DNA of 64,000 bases from Nocardia lijiangensis NBRC 108240 (GCF_001613045.1 NZ_BDBP01000043.1:1-64000); one strand, 5' to 3'. Shown: positions 8,900 through 17,629, counted from the first letter of the stretch. The notes: generated by a model from the sequence alone, not told the origin. Numbers and translations are program-made.

Positions 8900-8960
8900 G
8901 CCGGGTCGTCCGGCGGCGCCGGATCGTCCTGCGGTTCGGGGTTGCCCGGCGGTCGCGGTA

Positions 8961-10517
8961 TCAGACCGCGGTGCTCTCGGCGTTGGATCGCCACGTCCGG
9001 GACTCGGTGTCGGAGGTGGCGGCGGCCGGGCGGCCCGCGGGTAGGTGCGGGTGCCGGAGGTCGTCGTGAAAGGCGTAGCCGAGCGAGTACTCCTTGGCGT
9101 GGTACATCGCCGAATCCGCATCCCTGATCAGGTCGTACACGGTGGCCTCGGGGTCGCGCGGACTGTCGCACGCGATGCCGACGCTGGCGGTGATCGGCAC
9201 TTCGCCCGCGCTCAGTTCGAAGGGGCGGACGAAGGCCCCGAGTAGTCGTTCGGCGAGCACCGCCGCGTCCGGCTTGCCCAGCGGAGCCAGCACCACGAAC
9301 TCGTCGCCGCCGTATCGGGCGACCGCGTCGTCGCGGCGCACCACCCGCCGGATTCGCGAGGCGGCGTTGGCGATCAGCTCGTCGCCGACGGCGTGACCGT
9401 AGCTGTCGTTGACCATCTTGAAGCCGTCCAGATCGATGAACAGCAGGCACAGCGGCCGATTGCGCCAGTGCGCACTATTGCGGTTGAGCGCGCGCAGCAG
9501 GGCCGCCCGGTTCAGCAGGCCGGTGAGCATATCGTGGTCGGCCTGGTACTGGGCCCGTCGCTCGCTGCGGGAGCTGCGCTGAATGGCCCGTTCGCTGCGC
9601 ACCAGCACGCCGATGAGCAGCAGCGCGAACAGCGAGGACACCACCGCCCTGTCGACCGCGCCGAGACTGGAGCCGACCACCGGCACCAGCGAGGCCACGA
9701 TCAGCGCGACCGCGATGAAGCTGGCGCGCTGCCGGGAATGGTGCGGATGGATGTGGCGCGGCGCGCCGAGGCTCGCCATGGTCGGGTGCAGCGCGGCGAT
9801 GCCGACCGTGGCGTAGGCGATCAGCAGCGGCGTCAGCAGCACCTCGTGCCCGATCGTCGCGGTGCCCGCGGTCTCCAGGCTGTAGCCGAGATCGCCGACC
9901 AGCACGGCGACCATGGCCAGGTGCAGCAGCCGCAGCGAAGTCTCCGAGCGCGTGGCCGTGGCGACCGAGTGGGCGACCAGGGTCAGCAGCAGGGCGTCGA
10001 GGATCGGATACGAGGCCACGACCACCGTGGTCAGGGTGGTCGCGCGCGTTTGCAGGATCGGGGAGATGAGAAAGGTCCATGAGGCCAGCAGTGCGCCGAG
10101 ACCGATCAGCGCCGAATCCAGCATCAGGTCGTAGTTGCCGCGCACCTGCCTGGGCCGCAGCCACAGCGTGGCGGCCACCCCGATGCCGAGATATCCGGTC
10201 AGCGTGCAGATGTCGTCGAGCGGGCTGATCGAGTCGTCGGCGAAATCGCGCAGCATGGTGCCGAGCGCGAAGAGCACCGCCGACAGCGACAGCAGGTACC
10301 AGGGCAGCGGCTGAGCCGGTCGATGGCGCAATAGCCCCACGCCGATCATGGTGAGCGCCCCCGCGACCACCGCCAGCATCGTCACCAGCGCGAGCGCACG
10401 GGACTCGAACACCAGCGGCACCGAGATCAGCGCCGTCCATCCTCCGAGAAGCGCTACGCACCAAAGGTTCCCGGTACAGTAGCCACGGTCGCTCGCCTGC
10501 TCTTCGCTGGATGTCAT
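8961..10517 (-). CDS. membrane-bound diguanylate cyclase (GGDEF)
   Basis: A 518-residue protein with about nine or ten hydrophobic helices in the first 310 residues and a GGDEF domain in the last third. The active-site loop is RYGGDEF near residue 400, and five residues upstream sits RRDD, a match to the RxxD inhibitory site that binds c-di-GMP. The enzyme should therefore make c-di-GMP from two GTP and be product-inhibited. The membrane part has no recognised sensor domain. The start ATG at 10517 shares one base with the stop of the upstream GNAT-like gene (TGATG), so the two are translationally coupled and lie downstream of the arginine decarboxylase. Confidence 0.93.
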   Translation of the reverse strand: MTSSEEQASDRGYCTGNLWCVALLGGWTALISVPLVFESRALALVTMLAVVAGALTMIGVGLLRHRPAQPLPWYLLSLSAVLFALGTMLRDFADDSISPLDDICTLTGYLGIGVAATLWLRPRQVRGNYDLMLDSALIGLGALLASWTFLISPILQTRATTLTTVVVASYPILDALLLTLVAHSVATATRSETSLRLLHLAMVAVLVGDLGYSLETAGTATIGHEVLLTPLLIAYATVGIAALHPTMASLGAPRHIHPHHSRQRASFIAVALIVASLVPVVGSSLGAVDRAVVSSLFALLLIGVLVRSERAIQRSSRSERRAQYQADHDMLTGLLNRAALLRALNRNSAHWRNRPLCLLFIDLDGFKMVNDSYGHAVGDELIANAASRIRRVVRRDDAVARYGGDEFVVLAPLGKPDAAVLAERLLGAFVRPFELSAGEVPITASVGIACDSPRDPEATVYDLIRDADSAMYHAKEYSLGYAFHDDLRHPHLPAGRPAAATSDTESRTWRSNAESTAV

Positions 10518-11086
10518 CAGCCCCCCTTGGTCGCTCCGTCCCCGGTGAACTGTGCGGCGTAGTAGGTCTGTGAATCCTCCACCGCGACTTCGACGTTCGT
10601 CTGCTCATCGAGCACCGCGCGAATACTGTCGGCGAACGAGAGCTGAGTGTTGTTGTACGAGCAGATGTCCCAGCCGACCGCAGCGCGTTCGGCCACCAAT
10701 ATCTGGACAACTGATTTGATCATGGCATGGAAGGCGGCCCCTTGTCGGGCACTTGGCGCAACAAGGGTGAATCCCGCGTAATAGATCGCATTGCGCGCGG
10801 CGTGCTCGGGATAGCGCGCGGCGAAATAGTCCGGACTGATCCAGGGCACCGTCTCCAAATGCCTGGTCAGCGTGGTCAGACCGATCGGCTCGCCCGACGC
10901 GGTGCGCGCGACGTGCTTGTGCACCCGGGGATCGATCATCTCCTCGTGGAACTCGTCGCGGTGCAGCACCTGCCTGGCGATAGCCTTGGTGCGCAGCGGG
11001 CCGAAGGCCTCCTCGTAGAGGCGGTGGAACATCTCGATCCGGTCGTCCGGGATCGTGGTCTCGACGGTGACGTGCACATCGCTCAT
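10517..11086 (-). CDS. GNAT-like acyltransferase
   Basis: A 189-residue soluble protein whose strand/helix pattern fits the acyl-CoA N-acyltransferase fold: an N-terminal helix pair, VARTASGEPIGLTTLTRHL as strands 2-3, IYYAGFTLVAPSARQGAAF as the strand 4/pyrophosphate loop, and a C-terminal strand with TYYAAQF. The classical R/Q-x-x-G-x-G/A loop is weak (SARQGAAF), so donor use is uncertain. The start ATG at 11086 has GGAG nine bases upstream; a GTG at 11101 is an alternative. It begins 5 bp after the arginine decarboxylase gene and couples to the diguanylate cyclase gene. An agmatine or amine acyltransferase is possible from context (inference). Confidence 0.65.
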   Translation of the reverse strand: MSDVHVTVETTIPDDRIEMFHRLYEEAFGPLRTKAIARQVLHRDEFHEEMIDPRVHKHVARTASGEPIGLTTLTRHLETVPWISPDYFAARYPEHAARNAIYYAGFTLVAPSARQGAAFHAMIKSVVQILVAERAAVGWDICSYNNTQLSFADSIRAVLDEQTNVEVAVEDSQTYYAAQFTGDGATKGG

Positions 11087-11091
11087 CGCCG

Positions 11092-11676
11092 TCAGCTCCA
11101 CGAGGTCGTGTGGTAGGCGGCAAGCACCACGGCGCAGGCCGGGTCGCCCGCGCAGCGGGTCTGGGCGATCGACAGCTGCACGGGGCCGAAGCCCTCGGGC
11201 CTGCGGTCGGTCATGTCCGCGAGGCTGGCGCGGATCAGCCCTTCGACCTCGGCCGCGTTCTCGCCCTCGTGCTCGACGAAAAGCCCTGCTCCGGAGCCGT
11301 CGTCGCGCAGTGCCCAGCCGACGCCGGCGGCGGCCGGACGCCCGATCTCGTCGGTGTGCTGGGCGGCGTAGACACAGTAGAGCCGATCACCCCAGGGGAT
11401 CGGCTTGCGGACTCGGGCGGTGCGCTGCAACACGGCGCGCGGCGGGATCACCGACGACAGGCGAATCAAGTTCGCATCACCCACTCCCAACTCGCGCAGG
11501 GCTGCATCGAAGGCCGACATCGCTGTCGGACCCACCCCTGTCGCCGCGCCGATCTCGATCGTCAGTGGTGCCCCGGGGATTTGCCGGTTGTCACGCTCCG
11601 GCCTGCCCAGGGGCGGAAGTAGTCGATCGACCCACTGCAGCCCGAGCAGGCCGCAGCGTGGGGTGGTGTGAATCAT
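11092..11676 (-). CDS. pyruvoyl-dependent arginine decarboxylase
   Basis: A 194-residue protein of the PvlArgDC family, which converts arginine to agmatine and CO2. The self-cleavage site is visible as LIRLSSVIPP: the chain would break between Ser74 and Ser75, leaving a pyruvoyl cofactor on the larger chain. Upstream, GAATGVGPTAMSAFDAAL matches the family's first conserved block, and GVGWALR and GLFVEHEGEN match the later blocks with the catalytic acid region. It has about 30 extra residues at the N-terminus compared with archaeal members. It is first in an operon with the GNAT-like and GGDEF genes and divergent from galK. Aspartate or another amino acid as substrate is a less likely alternative. 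Confidence 0.88.
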   Translation of the reverse strand: MIHTTPRCGLLGLQWVDRLLPPLGRPERDNRQIPGAPLTIEIGAATGVGPTAMSAFDAALRELGVGDANLIRLSSVIPPRAVLQRTARVRKPIPWGDRLYCVYAAQHTDEIGRPAAAGVGWALRDDGSGAGLFVEHEGENAAEVEGLIRASLADMTDRRPEGFGPVQLSIAQTRCAGDPACAVVLAAYHTTSWS

Positions 11677-11694
11677 AGTGCCCTCCCAAAACTC

Positions 11695-11715
11695 TCGGCC
11701 TAATTTGCAGGCCGA
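11695..11715. promoter_or_regulatory. inverted repeat in divergent promoter region
   Basis: TCGGCCT (11695-11701) and AGGCCGA (11709-11715) form a perfect 7-bp inverted repeat with spacer AATTTGC. It lies about 20 bp upstream of the arginine decarboxylase start in the AT-richer part of the region shared with galK. A regulator site or 5' hairpin is possible. Confidence 0.4.
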
Positions 11716-11848
11716 TATTGCTTCGAATTCGACAATGCGTCACGATCGCGAATCGCGCACGCGCACCGGAGGAAAGCGATGCTGGGGCGGCGTGTCTCGT
11801 AACGTGTGGCGCAGACGGACGAGCTCCGAGTCGACAAGCGAGGCAGCA

Positions 11849-12958
11849 GTGCGGACATGGGTGGCGCCGGGCCGGGTGAACATCATCGGCGAGCACACGG
11901 ACTACAACGACGGTTTCGTGCTGCCCATCGCGTTGCCCCTGGTAACGCGGTGCGCGGCCGAGCCGACCGACGACGGACTCGTCCGGGTCGAATCACGGCA
12001 GCGGCGGGGGGAGACGGTGCGGGCCGGGATCGGCGAGCTCGCCGCGGCGCGGGATCGGCTGCCGGGCTGGGCGCGGTACCCGTTGGGTGTTGTTGCCGAA
12101 TTCGTACGGCGCGGGCATGCCGTTGGCGGGCTGATGCTGGACCTCGACGGCGCGGTGCCGATCGGCGCGGGACTGTCGAGTTCGGCGGCGCTGTCGTGCT
12201 CGGTGGCGGTGGCGCTGCGAGATCTGTTCGCGCCCACCGTGGTCGACCGCGAACTGATCGATATCGCGCGCGCCGCCGAGAACGACTACGCGGGCGCCCC
12301 GACGGGCGTGCTCGACCAGTCGGCGGCCATGCTGTGCACCGCGGGACACGCGCTGTTCCTCGACATCCGTCGCTTCACCGCCGCCGACGCCGGCTACGAG
12401 CAGATCCCGTTCGACCTGGCCGCTTTCGGCCTCGAGCTCCTGGTCATCGACACCGGGCAGCCGCACGAACTGGTGGACGGCGGCTACGCGCAGCGGCGCG
12501 CGCAGTGTGAGGCGGCGGCGGCCGAACTCGGTGTGCCCGCGCTGCGCGATGTCGACGCGGCGGATCTGCCGCGCATCGCCGGCGCGGTCGTCCGCCACCG
12601 GGCGCGGCACGTGGTCACCGAGAACGCTCGCGTCGTCACGGTTGCCGAGAAATTGCGGCAGGGCGCCGACCCGCGCGAGATCGGGCCGATCCTGGTCGCG
12701 GGCCACGCCTCGCTGCGCGACGATTTCGAGGTCTCGACGGCCGCGCTGGACACCGCGGTGACGGCGGCCCTCGACGCGGGCGCCCACGGCGCGCGGATGG
12801 TCGGCGGCGGCTTCGGCGGCAGCGCCATCGCGCTCGTCGACCGCGAGCGGACCGAGCGAGTGGCCGCCGCGGTCGGCGACCGGTTCGTCCGCGCGGGTTT
12901 CGCCGAGCCGCGCACGTTCGTCGTGGTCCCCGCCGACGGAGCGCGCCGGGAGTCCTGA
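11849..12958 (+). CDS. galK: galactokinase
   Basis: A 369-residue GHMP-superfamily kinase that phosphorylates galactose at C1 with ATP. The galactokinase signature GRVNIIGEHTDYN is at residues 8-20, the ATP loop is IGAGLSSSAAL, and the third motif is GGGFGGSAIAL near the C-terminus. The length is typical of the family. I chose the GTG at 11849 because GCGAGGCAGCA precedes it and the signature then falls at the usual distance from the N-terminus; the frame stays open upstream to 11678 without family resemblance. No galT or galE is next to it. The next gene is a sugar-type sodium symporter, which fits galactose uptake and first-step metabolism. Confidence 0.93.
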   Translation: MRTWVAPGRVNIIGEHTDYNDGFVLPIALPLVTRCAAEPTDDGLVRVESRQRRGETVRAGIGELAAARDRLPGWARYPLGVVAEFVRRGHAVGGLMLDLDGAVPIGAGLSSSAALSCSVAVALRDLFAPTVVDRELIDIARAAENDYAGAPTGVLDQSAAMLCTAGHALFLDIRRFTAADAGYEQIPFDLAAFGLELLVIDTGQPHELVDGGYAQRRAQCEAAAAELGVPALRDVDAADLPRIAGAVVRHRARHVVTENARVVTVAEKLRQGADPREIGPILVAGHASLRDDFEVSTAALDTAVTAALDAGAHGARMVGGGFGGSAIALVDRERTERVAAAVGDRFVRAGFAEPRTFVVVPADGARRES

Positions 12959-13037
12959 ATACGGCGTCCGCCGTGCCGTGTTGCTCGAGCTCCGGCGAAT
13001 CCCCGAACCGGCGGACTCGCTGAGCAACCGTCCAGAT

Positions 13038-13080
13038 TTGTGCGCGATTGTGCCCCGCCGGAGCGGCACAATCACGCACA
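13038..13080. promoter_or_regulatory. long inverted repeat with internal TTGTGC direct repeats
   Basis: Arms TGTGCGCGATTGTGCC (13039-13054) and GGCACAATCACGCACA (13065-13080) pair at 15 of 16 positions around a 10-bp spacer. Each arm itself holds two TTGTGC-like half-sites ten bases apart, giving four half-sites on one helical phase. It sits between galK and the symporter gene, about 140 bp upstream of the latter. It could be a multimeric operator or a galK terminator hairpin; there is no T-run, so I favour an operator. Confidence 0.55.
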
Positions 13081-13220
13081 GTGGAGGTACGGACACCGCA
13101 CGATGCAGGACCGGTCGGGCGCGACCGGACGAAGTCCGTCCCTAGCTCCGCGCACGGCCGGAGCGAAGGCGGAGGTACGCCTAGCTCGACGCCCGGGTTT
13201 CACGCCAGGAGGGACGCGCT

Positions 13221-14963
13221 GTGCCACTTGCCGATTCATCTTTCCTCAGCTCCGCGACGCCGCAGCGTCTCGTCGAGGCGGCCACCACCCTGCGGCTGGA
13301 CGCGGCGCCCGTCGACTATGCCCTGGTGGCCCTGTATTTCGTGTTCGTGCTCGGCATCGGTCTGCTGGCCAGGCAGCGGGTGTCCTCCAGCATCGACTTC
13401 TTCCTGTCCGGTCGTTCGCTGCCCGCGTGGGTGACCGGTCTCGCCTTCATCTCGGCCAACCTCGGTGCGGTCGAGATCATGGGCATGTCGGCCAACGGCG
13501 CCGAGTACGGCTTCCCGACCTTCCACTACTTCTGGATCGGCGCGGTGCCCGCCATGCTGTTCCTCGGCGTGGTGATGATGCCGTTCTACTACGGCTCCAA
13601 GGTGCGCAGCGTGCCGGAGTTCATGCGCAGGCGTTTCGGCACCGGAGCGCACCTGGTGAACGCGCTGAGTTTCGCGGTAGCCCAGATCCTCATCGCCGGG
13701 GTGAACCTCTATCTGCTCGGCTCCATCGTCAACGTGCTGCTCGGCTGGCCGCTGTGGGTGTCGGTGATCGTGGCCGCGGTGATCGTGCTGTCCTACATCA
13801 CCCTCGGCGGGCTCTCGGCCGCCATCTACAACGAGGTGTTGCAGTTCTTCGTCATCGTGGCGGCGCTGCTGCCGCTCACCCTGGTCGGCCTGCACAAGGT
13901 CGGCGGCTGGGAAGGCTTGCAGGACAAGGTGATCGCGTCACCCGGCGGCGCGGAACAGCTGGAATCGTGGCCGGGCAACGCGCTGAGCGGGTTCGCCAAC
14001 GACTTCCTCTCGGTGCTCGGCATCGTGTTCGGCCTGGGTTTCGTGCTCTCCTTCGGCTACTGGACCACCAATTTCGTGGAGGTGCAGCGCGCCATGGCGA
14101 CGCACTCCATCTCCGCGGCCCGGCGCACCCCGATCATCGGCGCCTATCCGAAGATGTTCATCCCGCTGATCGTCGTCATCCCTGGCATGATCAGCGCGGT
14201 GCTGGTGCCGCAGATGGCCGAGTACAAGCAGGCCGTGACGGCCGATCCGGACTACTCCGGTGACGTCACCTACAACCAGGCGCTGCTCTATCTGATGAAA
14301 GACGTGCTGCCCAACGGACTGCTGGGCGTCGGGATCGCGGGTCTGCTCGCGGCGTTCATGGCGGGCATGGCCGCCAACGTCTCGGCGTTCAACACCGTCT
14401 TCAGCTTCGACCTGTGGCAGCAGTACGTGATCAGGGATCGCTCCGACGGGTACTACCTGACCGTCGGCCGCCTCGCCACGGTCGGCGCCACCGTCGCGGC
14501 CATCTTCACGGCGTTCATCGCGAGCAGTTTCAGCAACATGATGGACTACTTGCAGACGCTGTTCAGCTTCTTCAACGCGCCGCTGTTCGCCACGTTCATC
14601 CTCGGCATGTTCTGGAAACGGATGACGCCGACGGCGGGCTGGATGGGGTTGGTCGCCGGAACCGCTTCGGCCGTCGCCATTTTCCTCATGCACGAGGCGG
14701 AGGTGTTCGAATTGTCCGGCCAGGGAGCGAGTTTCGTGGCCGCGGGCGCGGCGTTCGTGGTCGACATCCTGGTCAGCGTCGCGGTCACCCAGGTGACCCA
14801 GCCGAGACCCGCGGCCGACCTGGTCGGGCTGGTCTATTCGGAGACCCCGGCGGCCATGCGCACCGATCCGGAGGCCGACACGCTGCCCTGGTACCAGCGC
14901 CCGGTGCTGCTCGCGGGGATCGCGCTGGTGCTCGTCATCGCCCTCAATCTTCTCGTCGGATAA
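13221..14963 (+). CDS. sodium:solute symporter (SSS family), probably for galactose
   Basis: A 580-residue polytopic membrane protein with about 13-14 hydrophobic helices. The N-terminal DYALVALYFVFVLGIGLLARQR, then SIDFFLSGRSLPAWVTG, and the later SFGYWTTNFVEVQR are typical of the sodium/solute symporter family of SGLT type. The GTG start at 13221 is supported by AGGAGG eight bases upstream. The substrate is inferred from the neighbour galK; the motif set alone would also fit other sugars or organic solutes. A small membrane protein follows after 12 bp and may be an accessory subunit. Confidence 0.88.
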   Translation: MPLADSSFLSSATPQRLVEAATTLRLDAAPVDYALVALYFVFVLGIGLLARQRVSSSIDFFLSGRSLPAWVTGLAFISANLGAVEIMGMSANGAEYGFPTFHYFWIGAVPAMLFLGVVMMPFYYGSKVRSVPEFMRRRFGTGAHLVNALSFAVAQILIAGVNLYLLGSIVNVLLGWPLWVSVIVAAVIVLSYITLGGLSAAIYNEVLQFFVIVAALLPLTLVGLHKVGGWEGLQDKVIASPGGAEQLESWPGNALSGFANDFLSVLGIVFGLGFVLSFGYWTTNFVEVQRAMATHSISAARRTPIIGAYPKMFIPLIVVIPGMISAVLVPQMAEYKQAVTADPDYSGDVTYNQALLYLMKDVLPNGLLGVGIAGLLAAFMAGMAANVSAFNTVFSFDLWQQYVIRDRSDGYYLTVGRLATVGATVAAIFTAFIASSFSNMMDYLQTLFSFFNAPLFATFILGMFWKRMTPTAGWMGLVAGTASAVAIFLMHEAEVFELSGQGASFVAAGAAFVVDILVSVAVTQVTQPRPAADLVGLVYSETPAAMRTDPEADTLPWYQRPVLLAGIALVLVIALNLLVG

Positions 14964-14975
14964 GGAAGACCGCCC

Positions 14976-15227
14976 ATGCTGTTCGATATCCGCACCATCG
15001 TCGGGGCCCTGCTCGGCTGCTACGGCGTGATCCTGGTGGTCACCGGCCTGGTCCACGACACCGCCGCCGAGGAGATCAAGACCGGTGGTATCAACGTCAA
15101 CGTCTGGGCGGGGGTCGGCATGATCGCCGTCGCGCTGGCCTTCCTCACCTGGGTGCTGCTGCGACCGGTCGTGCCGACCGAACCCGAGGCGCCGCGCGCC
15201 GACGATCAGCCGAGTCCGCCGGAGTGA
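14976..15227 (+). CDS. small two-helix membrane protein next to the symporter
   Basis: An 83-residue protein with two hydrophobic helices (about 8-27 and 45-63), a short conserved-looking loop (AAEEIKTGGINVNVWAG) and a Pro/Asp-rich tail. GGAAG precedes the ATG at 14976. It begins 12 bp after the symporter stop, so both are very likely co-transcribed. No known domain is recognised; an accessory or stability factor for the symporter is an inference from position only. Confidence 0.7.
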   Translation: MLFDIRTIVGALLGCYGVILVVTGLVHDTAAEEIKTGGINVNVWAGVGMIAVALAFLTWVLLRPVVPTEPEAPRADDQPSPPE

Positions 15228-15246
15228 GGCGTGGGGGAGCACGCGG

Positions 15247-15281
15247 CGAACCCCGCCCGGCCGTCGGCCGAACGGGGTTCG
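15247..15281. terminator. bidirectional hairpin terminator
   Basis: CGAACCCCG (15247-15255) pairs with CGGGGTTCG (15273-15281), with a second inner stem GGCC/GGCC. It lies between the convergent small membrane gene (ends 15227) and the secreted protein gene (ends 15310). Confidence 0.75.
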
Positions 15282-15309
15282 CGCAGGTGGGAGGGGACTT
15301 TCTAGCGGT

Positions 15310-16023
15310 TCACTTGGCGGGCGGGTTGAACGGCTGGTTGATGGTGGTGAAGTACTGGATCGCCGCGCCGATCGCCACCGGAGCCGTCACGAAGATCTGC
15401 CCGGCGAGGGTGCCGAGGGCGCCGACGGCGATGATGCCGCCGATGCAGCCGACCGCCGCGGCGGGGATGAAGGGGCCGAAGAGGCCGACGATGGTGGCCG
15501 AGGCGACCGTGGCACCGACGATACCGCCGAGCACGCAGCCGACCGCCCCGCCGCCGAGGCCGCCGACCAGGGTGCCGATGCTGGCGCCCATGCTGATGGT
15601 GCTCGTCATGCGGGACCAGGCCGCCTGTTCGCGCTCGTATTCGCTCTTCCACGGTGCCTTGTCCTCGAAGGGCAGGGCAACCGGCTGGTAGACGGCCTCG
15701 TCCATGGACAACTGCGGGGTGAGAGTGGCGGTGCGGCCGGAAATCGCTGCGGCGATGGGGAATTCGAACTCGTCGATGCGCAGGGTGAGCGGGGTGCCCG
15801 CGACGACGGTGCCGTCGGCGGCCTTGATCTTCAGTGCGTTGTCCTCGACGACGAGCGCGCCCGCGTCGACGGAGACGATCGAGGTGTTCTCCGTGGCGTT
15901 CGCCGTGAAGTTGATGGCGGCGGGGGCCGTGTCGGCGAGCGGGGCGGCCGAGGCGGTGCCCGCAGCGATACCGATCGTGCTGGTCAGGAAGGCGGCGGCG
16001 ATGGCGAACTTCGTGATCTTCAT
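15310..16023 (-). CDS. secreted protein with glycine-zipper C-terminal half
   Basis: A 237-residue protein with a Sec signal peptide (MKITKFAIAAAFLTSTIGIAAGTASA, cleavage after ASA). The first half is a beta-rich region (IKAADGTVVAGTPLTLRIDEF). The second half is a Gly/Ala-rich hydrophobic stretch (about 145-220, with GTLVGGLGGGAVGCVLGG) of glycine-zipper type that could insert in a membrane or form channels. Two cysteines lie in the zipper. This kind of protein occurs in Nocardia as a conserved hypothetical; function unknown. GGAATT precedes the ATG at 16023. It is transcribed alone. Confidence 0.75.
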   Translation of the reverse strand: MKITKFAIAAAFLTSTIGIAAGTASAAPLADTAPAAINFTANATENTSIVSVDAGALVVEDNALKIKAADGTVVAGTPLTLRIDEFEFPIAAAISGRTATLTPQLSMDEAVYQPVALPFEDKAPWKSEYEREQAAWSRMTSTISMGASIGTLVGGLGGGAVGCVLGGIVGATVASATIVGLFGPFIPAAAVGCIGGIIAVGALGTLAGQIFVTAPVAIGAAIQYFTTINQPFNPPAK

Positions 16024-16156
16024 GGTGCTGTGAATTCCTTGTGTTGTCTGAGGGGTCGCGCGGGCGCGACGGAACGACGGCCGTACCTATGACGAACGGG
16101 CAGGCCGTGATGTGACTCGCCGGGGTGGTCCGCCCGGCGCGGTTTTCACTGGGGGA

Positions 16157-17629
16157 TCAGGAAGCGGTGGCGCGCAGCCGTCCGACGAGCCCGACCGTGA
16201 CGTCCACGGCCAGGAACGCGAGCAGGCTCAGGCCGACGAGCGGCACGAACCAGCCGACGACCAACGCGGCGCCCAGCACGGGCAGCGCGAGCCACGGCGA
16301 AGTGGCGCGCACCGCGCCGCGGCGCGGAGCCCGGCCGAGTGCGAGACGCGAACCGCGGGTCGGCCGACGACGCCACCACATCAGGTAGCCGAAGACGATC
16401 ACCACGATCAGGCCGATCATCGCGGCGAGCAGCAGCAGCTGATTCGGCAGACCGAACAACAAGCCCATGTGGAACGCGATGCCCCAGTTGGTGAGCTTGG
16501 CCATCAGCGGCCAGTCGGCGAAGGCCAGCCGGTCGGTGATGCTGCCGGTGGCGCCGTCCACCGCGACCGCGTCGACGGTGTACGTGCCCGGCATGCGCCG
16601 TTCCTTCACGGCGAAGGCCTTGTCCGGCTTCGCCGGAATCGCGATCTCCACCGCCTGGGTCACGCCCGCGGCACGGGCGGCTTCGTACACCCGATCCACC
16701 TGCGCGATACGGGCCTGCGGGTCGGCGGGCTGCGGCGCCGGTGCGTGCCCGCCGCCGTGGTGGTCGCCGCCGGAGGAGTGATCGGGCGCGGTCGAGCCGG
16801 GCATGGCGGTGCTCACGGCGGGCGTGGTCCAGCTGAGTTGCTCGCGCAGCTCGGTGATGTTCTCGCCCGCGTAGGTGGACCAGGTCATGCCGGTGGCCGA
16901 GAGCAGCAGGATCAGCGGCAGGATCCAGACGCCGATGGCCCCGTGCCAGTTCATCGTCCGGCCGCGGCCGCTCTTGGAGCGGTCGGGGGCGAACAGCCAG
17001 GCGGCCGAGTTGCGCTGCTTGCGCGCGCGGACCCGGCGGAACCACAGCACCAGACCGGCCAGCGCGATGACCCACAGCCACGAGGCGGCGAGTTCGCTGT
17101 AGAGCCTGCCGGGTTCACCGAGGTGCAGATCGCGGTGCAGCTTGTCGATCCAGGTGCGCAGCGGCAGTGCTCCCGAGCTGCCGTAGACGACGGATTCGCC
17201 GACCGGCTGGGCGGTGTAGGGGTTGACGAACACCGCGCGGCGCTCGGATTCGCCCAGCGAAGGATCGGTGAAGATGACCCGGGTGGTGTCCTCGGCTCCC
17301 GGCGCGGGCGAGACCGCGGCCAGCGCCAGGTCGGGCCTGGTCGCCACGGCGGCGCTGACCTGCTCCGAGAGCGGCCGGGCCGCTTCGCCCGGTTCGACCG
17401 TCAGCAGGTCACGGGAGACGAAGGCCTCCAGGGTCGGCGAAATGGCGTAGAGCGCGCCGGTGACGGCCGCGATCAGGATGAAGGGCGCCACGAAGACGCC
17501 CGCGTAGAAGTGCAGCCGCATGGCCAGCGCCTGCAAGCCGTTGCGGGCCGAGGGCTTGCGCCGCCCGGCGGATTCGGGAGGCGACGCCGAGGATTCGGCG
17601 TCGGGGGTGATGGTTTCTGTTGTGCTCAC
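16157..17629 (-). CDS. PepSY-TM family membrane protein
   Basis: About 490 residues. A helix near residues 35-55 (FYAGVFVAPFILIAAVTGALYAI) is followed by a PepSY-like extracytoplasmic region, then a second helix with LWVIALAGLVLWFRRVR, a helix starting WILPLILLLSATGMTWSTYAG, a His-rich loop (HSSGGDHHGGGH) and C-terminal helices. This is the PepSY-associated membrane architecture (PiuB-like) linked in other bacteria to iron or metal uptake or peptidase control. The GTG at 17629 fits the family's usual start (VSTTETITPD); the open frame goes on to 17824 without resemblance. The His-rich loop suggests metal contact (inference). It follows a small membrane gene on the same strand. Confidence 0.82.
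   Translation of the reverse strand: MSTTETITPDAESSASPPESAGRRKPSARNGLQALAMRLHFYAGVFVAPFILIAAVTGALYAISPTLEAFVSRDLLTVEPGEAARPLSEQVSAAVATRPDLALAAVSPAPGAEDTTRVIFTDPSLGESERRAVFVNPYTAQPVGESVVYGSSGALPLRTWIDKLHRDLHLGEPGRLYSELAASWLWVIALAGLVLWFRRVRARKQRNSAAWLFAPDRSKSGRGRTMNWHGAIGVWILPLILLLSATGMTWSTYAGENITELREQLSWTTPAVSTAMPGSTAPDHSSGGDHHGGGHAPAPQPADPQARIAQVDRVYEAARAAGVTQAVEIAIPAKPDKAFAVKERRMPGTYTVDAVAVDGATGSITDRLAFADWPLMAKLTNWGIAFHMGLLFGLPNQLLLLAAMIGLIVVIVFGYLMWWRRRPTRGSRLALGRAPRRGAVRATSPWLALPVLGAALVVGWFVPLVGLSLLAFLAVDVTVGLVGRLRATAS

Noticed and set aside
12980..13028. GTTGCTC...GAGCAAC as a galK terminator
   Set aside because: Only 7 bp of stem with a 35-base loop; the larger inverted repeat just downstream is a better structure.
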